A stretch of DNA of 12,247 nucleotides from Actinobacteria bacterium UBA2184 (GTDB lineage Bacteria > Actinomycetota > Coriobacteriia > Anaerosomatales > Anaerosomataceae): NCBI GenBank assembly GCA_002328745.1, contig DCVQ01000040.1, positions 1-12,247 on the forward strand, given 5' to 3'. Each line of letters starts with the position of its first letter. Position 1 is the stretch's first letter. The notes beneath the pieces were generated by a model that made no database searches, was not told the origin of the DNA, and saw only the letters and a program-made list of their open reading frames with translations. Shown piece by piece: positions 5,624 to 11,788 of the stretch. Position numbers and translations under genes: made by a program.

Positions 5624-6916
5624 ATGCCGCTCGTACGCCCGTTCCGCGCCCACCTGTACGCCTGCGAGCCGGGAGCGGACCTCTCCCGTGTCGTCGCTCC
5701 GCCGTACGACGTGATCGGTCCCGATCAGCGCCGGACGCTGCTCGAGGGCGACCCTGCGAACGTCGTGGCGCTCGAACTCCCCGACGGCCCGCTCGATCCG
5801 GCCGTCCCGGGCAACCGGTACGAGAACGGCCGGGCCACCTGGCAGGACTGGCACGCGCGCGGCGTCCTGGTGGAGGACGCGTCTCCCGCGATCTACGTGC
5901 TGGAGCAGTCCTGGATTCACGAGGGCGCAGCCGTCAGGCGCCGGGCGTTCGTGGCCGCGGTTCGCCTGCACCCCTTCTCCGACGGCGTCATCCTGCCGCA
6001 CGAGCGGACGCTCCCCAAGGCGCTCGCCGACCGGCTCGAGCTCACGCGCGCGACCGCGGCCAACCTGAGCCAGGTGTTCGGCTTGTTCTCCGACCCTGCC
6101 GGCGATACCGACGCGCTCTTCGACGCGGCGATGAGCACCGCCCCGCTCTTCCACGCAACCGATGCCGACGGGGTCGCGAGCCGCGTGTGGGCTATCCGGG
6201 ACGACGCGACCATGACCGCCGTCGCCACCGCCGTCGGAGAGAACCCTGTGTTCATCGCGGACGGACATCACCGCTACACGATCTCCCTGGCGTACCGCGA
6301 CGAGCGCCGTGCGGCTGCGGAGGCGGCCGACGAGACGCCGGTTGATCCGGCGTACGACTTCGTGATGATGGCGCTGGTCAACATGGACGACCCCGACCTC
6401 GTGGTGCTGCCGACGCACCGGCTTGCCCGCGCCGGGGGTGACTTCGACGCGAGCGCGTTCTGGACCGCCCTCGCAACCCACTTCGACCTGACGACCGCGC
6501 CTGCCGATCCGATCCTTCCCGACAACCCCGAGCGCACGACCTTCATCGTCCGTACCGCGGACGGCACGACGCGCTTCGCGTCGCTCAAGGCGGATATCGA
6601 CCCCGCCGTTGCCATCGCGATCGCGGACCACGGCGCCGACTGGAAGCGGCTCGACGTGGCCGTGCTGCAGGAACTCGTGCTGCGGCCGTTCTTCGGCATC
6701 TCCGCCGACGACCTCGTCTCGCTCGAGCGGCTGAGCTTCGTGAAGGATGCGCGTCAGGCGCTTCGGGTCGAGAACGCCGACGTCGCCTTCGTCCTCGCGC
6801 CCACGCGCATGGAGCAGCTCCGCGCGGTGGCGCTCGCGGGCGAGACGATGCCGCAGAAGTCCACCTACTTCTACCCGAAGCTGCTCTCCGGCCTCCTGCT
6901 GCGCTCCCTCGACTAG
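5624..6916 (+). CDS. DUF1015 family protein
   Basis: This is a full-length 430-residue member of the DUF1015 family, whose biochemical function is not settled. Signatures seen are VVAPPYDVI (23-31) near the start, FIADGHHRYTISLAYR (210-225) with the His-His-Arg-Tyr core at 215-218, and the C-terminal MPQKSTYFYPK (409-419). It is soluble, with no signal peptide or membrane helix. The conserved histidines and arginine suggest an enzyme. In many genomes relatives sit beside amino acid or phosphoserine metabolism genes; here the neighbour is an amino acid exporter, which is suggestive only. The ATG at 5624 has GGGAGG at 5612-5617. A TAAACT -10 candidate overlaps the azlD stop (5584-5589) but lacks a -35. 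The gene is convergent with the glycosylase gene, 28 bases apart. Confidence 0.93.
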   Translation: MPLVRPFRAHLYACEPGADLSRVVAPPYDVIGPDQRRTLLEGDPANVVALELPDGPLDPAVPGNRYENGRATWQDWHARGVLVEDASPAIYVLEQSWIHEGAAVRRRAFVAAVRLHPFSDGVILPHERTLPKALADRLELTRATAANLSQVFGLFSDPAGDTDALFDAAMSTAPLFHATDADGVASRVWAIRDDATMTAVATAVGENPVFIADGHHRYTISLAYRDERRAAAEAADETPVDPAYDFVMMALVNMDDPDLVVLPTHRLARAGGDFDASAFWTALATHFDLTTAPADPILPDNPERTTFIVRTADGTTRFASLKADIDPAVAIAIADHGADWKRLDVAVLQELVLRPFFGISADDLVSLERLSFVKDARQALRVENADVAFVLAPTRMEQLRAVALAGETMPQKSTYFYPKLLSGLLLRSLD

Positions 6917-6929
6917 CGCCGCGTGGCGC
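6916..6929. terminator. Short GC hairpin between convergent genes
   Basis: GCGCC (6916-6920) and GGCGC (6925-6929) pair around a 4-base loop, beginning at the last base of the DUF1015 stop. It lies in the 28-base gap between convergent genes. There is no T-run on either strand, so a role as a terminator is weakly supported. Confidence 0.25.
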
Positions 6930-6944
6930 CGGTGCGCACCCCTG

Positions 6945-7754
6945 CTACGGCCGGGACGCCGTCCGACGCGCGCCTACGCCTGCGACATCGCGATCCACAT
7001 GCCGCGGACAGACGTCGCCCAGGCGGCACTCCCCGCATTCCGGACGGCGCGGGCGGCACCACCGGCGCCCGATGAGCCAAGCCGCCAGATCGAGCGTCCC
7101 GGGCGCCTCCGGACACGCCCGTCGTGCCGCCTCGCGGATCGCCTCGGGCGTGTCCTCCTCGGCGAGCCCGGAGCGCAGGAACACGCGCCTCACCTGCACG
7201 TCGTATGCGACCGACCCGCATTCGGCTCCCTCGAGTGCGACGCCGAAGTGCCGCACGAGGATCTCGGCGGCCATGACGGCCTTCTTCTCGCCGATGCCGG
7301 GAAACGCGCGGAGGCGCTCGGTCACCTCGAGGACATGCCCGCCGGTCGGCCACACCGACGCCGCGGAGCCGCCGTACTCGTCGATGAGGCGCCGGGATGC
7401 AGCGACGATCCATCCCGGCAGCGTGCGCACGAACCGGTGCAGCGCCGGAGGAGCGGCCACCGCTCGCGCGACGGACTCCGGCTCGGCGGCGATACGGGCG
7501 AGATCGAAGTGGCCGAGACGCGTCGCAAGGCGGTACGGACCCGCCCACGCGCGCTCGGCCGGGATGCCCTGCGTGAACAGCACGCCGATCAGGAACGCCT
7601 CCGGCACGGACTTGATGAAGGCGTCGGCTGCCGCGTCGTCGGTGAACGCGCCACCCACCTGAGCTGCTCCGCCGGCGGCAAGCTCGTCGCCGTACGCCCG
7701 AAGCGCCGGGGCCACGGACGCGGCTTCAGCGCGATCGCTCGGGCGGCGGCTCAT
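6945..7754 (-). CDS. HhH-GPD DNA glycosylase / AP lyase with Fe-S cluster (endonuclease III-like)
   Basis: This 269-residue protein belongs to the HhH-GPD base-excision repair superfamily. The helix-hairpin-helix is LRAFPGIGEKKAVMAAEIL (148-166). Lys157 aligns with the lyase lysine of endonuclease III, and Asp185 in YDVQVRRV with the catalytic aspartate, so both glycosylase and AP-lyase activity are plausible. The C-terminus carries Cys233-x6-Cys240-x2-Cys243-x5-Cys249, exactly the [4Fe-4S] spacing of endonuclease III. The N-terminal half (EAFLIGVLFTQGIPAERAW, 52-70) instead resembles the actinobacterial HhH-GPD group rather than classical Nth. The lesion specificity is unknown. The ATG at 7754 has GGGAG (7766-7762) seven bases upstream. 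It is the last gene of the nrdJ-dcd-small protein run, 43 bases after its neighbour, and is convergent with the DUF1015 gene. Confidence 0.88.
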   Translation of the reverse strand: MSRRPSDRAEAASVAPALRAYGDELAAGGAAQVGGAFTDDAAADAFIKSVPEAFLIGVLFTQGIPAERAWAGPYRLATRLGHFDLARIAAEPESVARAVAAPPALHRFVRTLPGWIVAASRRLIDEYGGSAASVWPTGGHVLEVTERLRAFPGIGEKKAVMAAEILVRHFGVALEGAECGSVAYDVQVRRVFLRSGLAEEDTPEAIREAARRACPEAPGTLDLAAWLIGRRWCRPRRPECGECRLGDVCPRHVDRDVAGVGARRTASRP

Positions 7755-7797
7755 GCGGCGACTCCCGGCTGTCGACTCGCACGCACGCGGGCACGCA

Positions 7798-8037
7798 TCA
7801 CGGCAGTCGCGGCCCGTTCCTCAGGAAGAACTCGCACGTGGTGCAGATGGCTTTCGCCGCTGCGGCGCGGTCGACGTTCGGGTCGAGCATCAGATCGAGG
7901 TCGCCCGTGACGCGATGTGTCGGCCGGTCGCAGGAGGCGAAGTGACAGCCGAGGGGGCACTGCTCGCCTGGATCGATCGCGTGCGGGCATTCGGCCTGCA
8001 GCTCCGGGTCGCATCCGCGGTTCGACCAGCACGCCAC
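7798..8037 (-). CDS. Small eight-cysteine protein, 79 aa, unrecognised
   Basis: I cannot name this family. Eight cysteines occur in 79 residues (3, 9, 17, 27, 31, 36, 65, 68), with CxxxC at 27-31 and CTTC at 65-68. It is soluble, without signal peptide or membrane helix. The even number and spacing suggest zinc or Fe-S binding; this is inference. The start is the GTG at 8037: AGGGGG (8049-8044) lies six bases upstream and overlaps the dcd TAG stop, and the sequence upstream in the same frame is the antisense-like tail of dcd. The frame continues upstream to an ATG at 8145, but that extension lies inside dcd and is rejected. It sits between a dCTP deaminase and an Fe-S DNA glycosylase in one operon, so a link to nucleotide pools or repair is possible but unproven. 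Confidence 0.75.
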   Translation of the reverse strand: MACWSNRGCDPELQAECPHAIDPGEQCPLGCHFASCDRPTHRVTGDLDLMLDPNVDRAAAAKAICTTCEFFLRNGPRLP

Positions 8038-8047
8038 TGACGGCCCC

Positions 8048-8614
8048 CTAGTCCCGGCGCGAGCGGAATGCGCGGCTCGGCGTGGGGTCGATCTGCCCCT
8101 GATACTTGCTGCCCAGGCCCGGCGATCCGTATGGCCGATCGACATCCGTGGTCATCCGCATGAACGAGATCTGTCCGATGGCCATGCCGGGGGTGAGCAC
8201 GATGGGCAGGTTGGCCACGTTGCTGAGCTCGAGTGTGAGCGTGCCGGTCCAGCCCGGATCGACGTAGCCCGCCGTCGAGTGGATGAGCAGACCGAGCCTG
8301 CCCAGCGACGACTTTCCCTCGAGCCGGGCCACGATATCCGTGGGAAGCTGGACACGCTCGATGGTCGCACCGAGGACGAACTCGCCCGGATGCAGCACGA
8401 ACGGCTCGCTCGTGCTGGCCTCCACGCGGTCCATCAGCCCCGACTGCTCGACCGTGGGGTCGATGTACGGGTACCGCGAATTGCGGAACACCTGGAACCG
8501 GGAGCCAAGGTGCAGATCGATGCTCGATGGCTGGATGTCGGCGGGGTCACACGGTTCGATGACGATCCGGCCGGCGGCCATCAGCTCCTTGATGCTGCGG
8601 TCCGAGAGAACCAC
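8048..8614 (-). CDS. dcd: dCTP deaminase, probably bifunctional (dUMP-forming)
   Basis: This 188-residue trimer-forming enzyme converts dCTP to dUTP and, in the bifunctional class, on to dUMP for thymidylate synthesis. The sequence closely follows the mycobacterial bifunctional enzyme: MLLSDR-like start (VVLSDRSI), IQPSSIDLHLG (27-37), PFVLHPGEFVLG (71-82), GKSSLGRLGLL (100-110), and HSTAGYVDPGW (112-122). Glu129 in LELSN is the catalytic glutamate. HSTAG, rather than the HxTAH of monofunctional enterobacterial enzymes, supports bifunctionality. The C-terminal lid GSKYQGQIDPTPSR (168-181) is present. The GTG at 8614 is preferred because AGGGGGG (8626-8620) lies five bases upstream, overlapping the nrdJ stop. 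Gap to nrdJ is 10 bases. Together with NrdJ it links dNTP synthesis to dUMP supply. Identification is firm; bifunctionality is inferred from motif. Confidence 0.96.
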   Translation of the reverse strand: MVLSDRSIKELMAAGRIVIEPCDPADIQPSSIDLHLGSRFQVFRNSRYPYIDPTVEQSGLMDRVEASTSEPFVLHPGEFVLGATIERVQLPTDIVARLEGKSSLGRLGLLIHSTAGYVDPGWTGTLTLELSNVANLPIVLTPGMAIGQISFMRMTTDVDRPYGSPGLGSKYQGQIDPTPSRAFRSRRD

Positions 8615-8624
8615 GCCTACCCCC

Positions 8625-10904
8625 CTACGCGCACTTGCTGTAGCCGCAAGCGCGGCAGACGGAGCAGCCGCTCTCGTGCTCGAGGGAGCCGCCGCACTCG
8701 GGGCACGCACCGGCGAGATTCACCAGACCGTCGTTGTTCTTCGACACCGTCGTCGAGGCGTGGCCCGTCTCCATCCATTCGAGATAGTGCTCCATGGCGA
8801 TGCCGACGGCGTCCGCGCACGACAGCACCTTGCCGCCCTGCGCCCATGCCGGGCTCGGGCACCGGATGCCGCGAAGGTGCTTGAGGATGGCCTGCGGATC
8901 GACGCCCGCGCGAAGCGAGACCGAGATCATGCGGGAGAGCGCCTCGGACTGGCTCGCCGCGCAGCCGCCGGACTTGCCCATCTGAGTGAAGACCTCGCAG
9001 AGCCCCTGCTCGTCCGAGTTGATCGTGACGTACAGGTTGCCGCACCCGGTCTGGATCTTCTCCGTGCGGCCCATCGTGACCGACGGCCGCGGACGGGGCT
9101 CGATCTCGCCGTGGCGCACGAACTCCACGTCGCCTTTGCCCGACTTCGCCGTCTTGCCCGTTGAGAGGACCTGGTTGTCCTTGCTGCCGTCACGATAGAT
9201 GGTGACGCCCTTCACGCCGAGCTGATGTGCGAGGTCGTACACGTGTCGCACGTCGTCGATCGTGGCCTCGTTGGCGAAGTTCACGGTCTTGGACACCGCG
9301 TTGTCGGTGTACTTCTGGAATGCCGCCTGCATGCGGACGTGCCACTCGGGCGCGATGTCGTGCGCGGTCACGAACGTCCGCTGCACGTTCTCCGGCACCG
9401 AATCGATGCCGTGAACCGTCCCGTGCTCGGCGATCAGAGCCATCAGGTCGCGGCTATAGAAGCCCTGCTTGAGCGCAAGGTCCTCGAACAGCGGGTTGAC
9501 CTCGATGAGGCGGTCGTTGTCCATCACGGTACGGACGTACGAGACCGCGAAGAGCGGCTCGATGCCCGAGGAGCAGTTCGCGATGATCGAGAGCGTGCCG
9601 GTCGGCGCGATGGTGCTCACGGTCGCGTTGCGCATGCGGAGACCGTCCGGGGTGTCGTAGACGGAATCCTCGAAGTTCGGGAACGTGCCCCGCTCCTCGG
9701 CGAGCTTGACCGACGCCAGACGCGCCTCGGCCTCGATGAAGCCCATCACCTTCTCGCCGAGCGCGACCGCCTCGTCCGAGTCGTACGACATGCCCATCAT
9801 GATGAGCATGTCGGCCCATCCCATGACGCCGAGGCCGATCTTCCGGTTGCCGCGCGCCAGCTCGCCGATCTTGGCGAGCGGGTACTCGTTGACCTCGATC
9901 ACATCGTCGAGGAAACGGACGCCACGGTGCACGACATCGGCCATGCCGTCCCAGTCGACCTCCGGGCCGGCCTCGCCGTAACGCACGAACCGGGAGAGGT
10001 TCACCGAGCCGAGGTTGCAGGCCTCGTACGGCAGCAGGGGCTGCTCCCCGCACGGGTTGGTGGATTCGATCTCGCCCAGAAGCGGCGTCGGATTGTCGCG
10101 GTTCATCCGGTCGATGAAGATGATGCCGGGGTCGCCCGTGGCCCACGCCATCTCGACGATGAGGTCGTAGACCTCGCGCGCGTCCATCTGGCCGACGACC
10201 TCGCCGTCGCGCGGATTGAGCAGGTCATAGGGCTCCCCCGTGCCGACCGCGTCCATGAACGCCTCGGTGAGCGCCACCGAGATGTTGAAGTTCTGGAAGT
10301 CGCCGTCGAGCTTGCACTTCACGAAGTCGAGGATGTCCGGGTGGTCGATCCTCAGGACGCCCATGTTGGCGCCGCGGCGGGTGCCACCCTGCTTGACCGC
10401 CTCGGTCGCCTGGTTGAACACGCGCATGAACGAGATGGGGCCGCTGCTGACACCCTGCGTGGAGCGGACCTGATCCCCGGAAGGACGAAGGCGCGAGAAC
10501 GAAAAACCGGTGCCACCGCCCGACTTGTGGATCAGCGCCGTGTCGCGGACGGCATCGAAGATCGACTCCATCGAGTCGCCGACCGGCAGCACGAAGCACG
10601 CGGAGAGCTGCTGCAGCTCTCGGCCGGCGTTCATGAGCGTCGGAGAGTTGGGCAGGAAGTCGAGCGACGTCATCAGCTCGTAGAAATCACGCGCGACCTC
10701 ATCCACCCGCTCCGGCGAGGCGCCGAAGGCGGCCTCGGCGGATGCGATGTTCCGGGCAACGCGGGCGAACATGTCCGAGGGACGCTCGATCGGCTGCCCG
10801 CTCTCGTCCTTCTTCAGGTACCGCTTCTGCAGTACCTTCAGGCTGTTCGGCGACAGGGTCTCGTCGATCGTCGTCGGGTATGCTGCGGTTTCCTGCTCGG
10901 ACAT
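8625..10904 (-). CDS. nrdJ: Adenosylcobalamin-dependent (class II) ribonucleoside-diphosphate reductase
   Basis: This oxygen-independent enzyme reduces ribonucleotides to deoxyribonucleotides using a B12-generated thiyl radical. It has 759 residues. NPCGEQ (283-288) holds the radical cysteine Cys285 with Asn283 and Glu287. The redox pair is Cys103 (QLSACFVLP) and Cys296 (EACNLGSVNLSRF), with an 11-residue spacing between Cys285 and Cys296 as in the Thermotoga enzyme. The glycine-rich KSGGGTGFSFSRLRPSGD (127-144) and TIAPTGTLSIIA (431-442) are standard. The C-terminus carries a zinc ribbon, Cys734/737 with Cys747/750, and a terminal shuttle pair Cys753 and Cys758. The ATG at 10904 is chosen over an in-frame ATG at 10970: AGAGGAG (10916-10910) sits five bases upstream, and the longer frame would run through the promoter. 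Expression is probably controlled by NrdR. Confidence 0.97.
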   Translation of the reverse strand: MSEQETAAYPTTIDETLSPNSLKVLQKRYLKKDESGQPIERPSDMFARVARNIASAEAAFGASPERVDEVARDFYELMTSLDFLPNSPTLMNAGRELQQLSACFVLPVGDSMESIFDAVRDTALIHKSGGGTGFSFSRLRPSGDQVRSTQGVSSGPISFMRVFNQATEAVKQGGTRRGANMGVLRIDHPDILDFVKCKLDGDFQNFNISVALTEAFMDAVGTGEPYDLLNPRDGEVVGQMDAREVYDLIVEMAWATGDPGIIFIDRMNRDNPTPLLGEIESTNPCGEQPLLPYEACNLGSVNLSRFVRYGEAGPEVDWDGMADVVHRGVRFLDDVIEVNEYPLAKIGELARGNRKIGLGVMGWADMLIMMGMSYDSDEAVALGEKVMGFIEAEARLASVKLAEERGTFPNFEDSVYDTPDGLRMRNATVSTIAPTGTLSIIANCSSGIEPLFAVSYVRTVMDNDRLIEVNPLFEDLALKQGFYSRDLMALIAEHGTVHGIDSVPENVQRTFVTAHDIAPEWHVRMQAAFQKYTDNAVSKTVNFANEATIDDVRHVYDLAHQLGVKGVTIYRDGSKDNQVLSTGKTAKSGKGDVEFVRHGEIEPRPRPSVTMGRTEKIQTGCGNLYVTINSDEQGLCEVFTQMGKSGGCAASQSEALSRMISVSLRAGVDPQAILKHLRGIRCPSPAWAQGGKVLSCADAVGIAMEHYLEWMETGHASTTVSKNNDGLVNLAGACPECGGSLEHESGCSVCRACGYSKCA

Positions 10905-10920
10905 CGTTGCTCCTCTTTCG

Positions 10921-10945
10921 CGGTGGCCCTGCCTGAGTGCCACCG
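10921..10945 (-). promoter_or_regulatory. Hairpin in the nrdJ leader, before the ribosome site
   Basis: CGGTGGC (10921-10927) pairs with GCCACCG (10939-10945) around an 11-base loop. It lies in the nrdJ leader, about four bases upstream of AGAGGAG. It is too small to be a cobalamin riboswitch, and no B12-box sequence was seen. It may affect ribosome access or mRNA stability. Confidence 0.4.
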
Positions 10946-10966
10946 GACCCCTCGCACCCCCGGGTG

Positions 10967-10982
10967 ACACAAGATGTTGCGC
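10967..10982 (-). promoter_or_regulatory. NrdR box, gene-proximal
   Basis: ACACAAGATGTTGCGC (plus strand) matches the NrdR consensus ACACWATATATWGTGT at 12 of 16 positions. It overlaps the predicted transcription start of nrdJ, the position expected for repression. NrdR is the nucleotide-sensing repressor of ribonucleotide reductase genes. Confidence 0.7.
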
Positions 10983-10988
10983 CTTCTC

Positions 10989-11017
10989 AGTCTAGTCGCC
11001 CTACATATGGGGTGCAA
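10989..11017 (-). promoter_or_regulatory. Candidate nrdJ promoter
   Basis: TTGCAC (11017-11012) and TAGACT (10994-10989) on the minus strand are 17 bases apart. They match the consensus at 3/6 and 4/6. The start would fall near 10982, giving a leader of about 78 bases. Both NrdR boxes overlap this region, one between the -35 and -10 and one at the start. Confidence 0.5.
10998..11013 (-). promoter_or_regulatory. NrdR box, gene-distal
   Basis: GCCCTACATATGGGGT (plus strand) matches the NrdR consensus at 11 of 16 positions, with the central CATAT core intact. Its start is 31 bp from that of the other box, three helical turns, which is the known spacing for paired NrdR boxes. It covers the spacer and part of the -35. 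Confidence 0.65.
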
Positions 11018-11100
11018 CGCCTGGGCGACGAACGGTCGCATCAATGAGCCCTGCGGCGCTCCGTCACGCCTTGTCCGGCGAGCGGCAGCCGACGAACGCA

Positions 11101-11132
11101 CGAGCGCCGCCCCTCGAAAGGGACGGCGCTCG
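11101..11132 (-). terminator. Hairpin terminator after the NifU-like gene
   Basis: CGAGCGCCG (11101-11109) pairs perfectly with CGGCGCTCG (11124-11132). After one mismatch a further 3-bp inner stem (11111-11113 with 11120-11122) forms. It lies 28 bases beyond the stop of the NifU-like gene. There is no T-run after it on the minus strand, so it would be a GC-rich, tail-less terminator. It also separates this gene from the nrdJ promoter downstream. Confidence 0.6.
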
Positions 11133-11159
11133 ACTCGAGCATGATCGATCGTGCGTGCC

Positions 11160-11384
11160 CTAGACGGGCTCGACGCGCTGCACTTCCGGGATCTCCTGCT
11201 TCAGCACGCGCTCCACGCCGTTCGCGAGCGTCAGCTGGGACATCGGGCAGCCGCGGCAGGCGCCCTGGAGGGCCACCTTCACGACGCCGTCATCCGTCAC
11301 TTCGACGAGTTCGACGTCCCCGCCATCGGCCTGCAGTGCCGGCCGGATCTTGTCGAGTGCTTCCTGAACGCGCTCTTTGTCCAC
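11160..11384 (-). CDS. NifU-like C-terminal domain (Nfu) Fe-S scaffold protein
   Basis: This 74-residue protein is a stand-alone NifU C-terminal domain, which assembles or carries Fe-S clusters for delivery to other proteins. The opening VDKERVQEALDKIRPALQAD (1-20), then GGDVELVEV (21-29), and GACRGCPMSQLTLANGVE (41-58) match the family. The cluster cysteines are Cys43 and Cys46 in CRGC. The end, IPEVQRVEPV, is usual. The GTG at 11384 is chosen because AAAGGAG (11397-11391) lies six bases upstream and the family starts here; the longer frame back to 11516 lies upstream of the promoter and is unlikely. It follows the rRNA operon on the same strand, but a terminator and its own promoter lie between. 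Possible clients in this window include the Fe-S glycosylase. Confidence 0.94.
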   Translation of the reverse strand: MDKERVQEALDKIRPALQADGGDVELVEVTDDGVVKVALQGACRGCPMSQLTLANGVERVLKQEIPEVQRVEPV

Positions 11385-11461
11385 AGCGAGCTCCTTTCGT
11401 GACGGCCCAAGCCGGGGGCCGGTCTTCCGCTTCATCAGAGGGAACCGGACATCCACCAGAA

Positions 11462-11475
11462 CGCCCGACCGGGCG
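11462..11475. repeat. Palindrome overlapping the NifU-like gene transcription start
   Basis: CGCCCG (11462-11467) and CGGGCG (11470-11475) form a perfect 6-bp inverted repeat around AC. It begins directly after the -10 of the NifU-like gene, where a repressor or a starting hairpin would sit. Chance occurrence in GC-rich DNA cannot be excluded. Confidence 0.4.
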
Positions 11476-11484
11476 ATTCTAGCA
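11476..11484 (-). promoter_or_regulatory. Extended -10 promoter of the NifU-like gene
   Basis: Minus strand TGCTAGAAT (11484-11476) is an extended -10 with TAGAAT at 5/6. No clear -35 is present. The predicted start is near 11469, giving a leader of about 85 bases. It closely resembles the azlC element (TGCTAGTAT). Confidence 0.5.
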
Positions 11485-11533
11485 GAAGCCATGCCGAGAC
11501 GCGCAGACCGTACCACCGCGAGCGCCGGTACGG

Positions 11534-11549
11534 AAAACGGCGAAGCCGT
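11534..11549 (-). terminator. Intrinsic terminator of the rRNA operon
   Basis: On the minus strand ACGGC-TTC-GCCGT is a 5-bp stem with a 3-base loop followed directly by a run of T (11537-11534). It lies eight bases after the mature 5S 3' end. It shares its sequence with the 3' arm of the 5S processing stem. Confidence 0.65.
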
Positions 11550-11688
11550 CGGATGTGTTCAGCGACGTCCTACTCTCCCACGGACTACACCGCAGTACCA
11601 TCGGCGCTGGAGGGCTTAACTTCCGAGTTCGGAATGGGATCGGGTGTACCCCCTCCGCCAAAGCCACTGAACACATCCGACGGCTTCG
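11541..11688. repeat. 22-bp perfect inverted repeat flanking 5S rRNA (processing stem)
   Basis: The arm at 11541-11562 is the exact reverse complement of 11667-11688. The innermost bases are the start and end of 5S (helix I); the outer 16 or so are outside the mature RNA. This would give a long double-stranded stem for RNase processing of the precursor. The outer end of the distal arm also makes up half of the terminator hairpin. Confidence 0.75.
11557..11672 (-). rRNA. rrf: 5S ribosomal RNA
   Basis: The minus strand reads a complete 5S rRNA of about 116 bases, from GTTCAGTGGC to GCTGAAC, which pair as helix I. The conserved stretches CCCATTCCGAACTCGGAAG and GGTACTGCGGTGTAGTC are present. 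It lies 116 bases after the 23S 3' end. Ends are estimated by pairing, accurate to two or three bases. Confidence 0.95.
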
Positions 11689-11696
11689 AGACCGTC

Positions 11697-11711
11697 GAGT
11701 GTCGAACACTC
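11697..11711 (-). other. Hairpin in the 23S-5S spacer
   Basis: GAGTGT (11697-11702) and ACACTC (11706-11711) pair perfectly around three bases. It lies in the 116-base spacer (11673-11788) between 23S and 5S, just outside the 5S processing stem. It may be a processing or antitermination element. The rest of the spacer has no tRNA gene. Confidence 0.35.
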
Positions 11712-11788
11712 TTCTGCTGTCAACGGCGTCTCATGAGTGCGTCACGCACCCTGAGAGCTGTATAGCGAGTCTGAAAACCTTGAATAGT

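Noticed and set aside
7753..8040. Plus-strand 95-codon frame opposite the eight-cysteine gene
   Set aside because: It has no ribosome site, overlaps both minus-strand genes and has no cysteine or other pattern; the minus-strand gene is better supported.
9225..10967. Long plus-strand open frame (580 codons) opposite nrdJ
   Set aside because: It is antisense to nrdJ, an unambiguous gene, and the translation is rich in Arg, His, Asp and Val with no motif. It results from third-position GC bias.
10905..10970. Upstream extension of nrdJ to an ATG at 10970
   Set aside because: The extension would be translated through the NrdR-box and promoter region, while the ATG at 10904 has a good ribosome site and the normal family N-terminus.
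10905..11017. Cobalamin riboswitch before the B12-dependent reductase gene
   Set aside because: The predicted leader is about 80 bases, too short, and no B12-box or the usual conserved core was seen. NrdR boxes give a better account of regulation.
11139..11154. Near-palindrome around GATCGATC after the NifU-like gene
   Set aside because: It has no loop and one imperfect pair; it is short and probably chance. The stronger hairpin at 11101-11132 explains termination.
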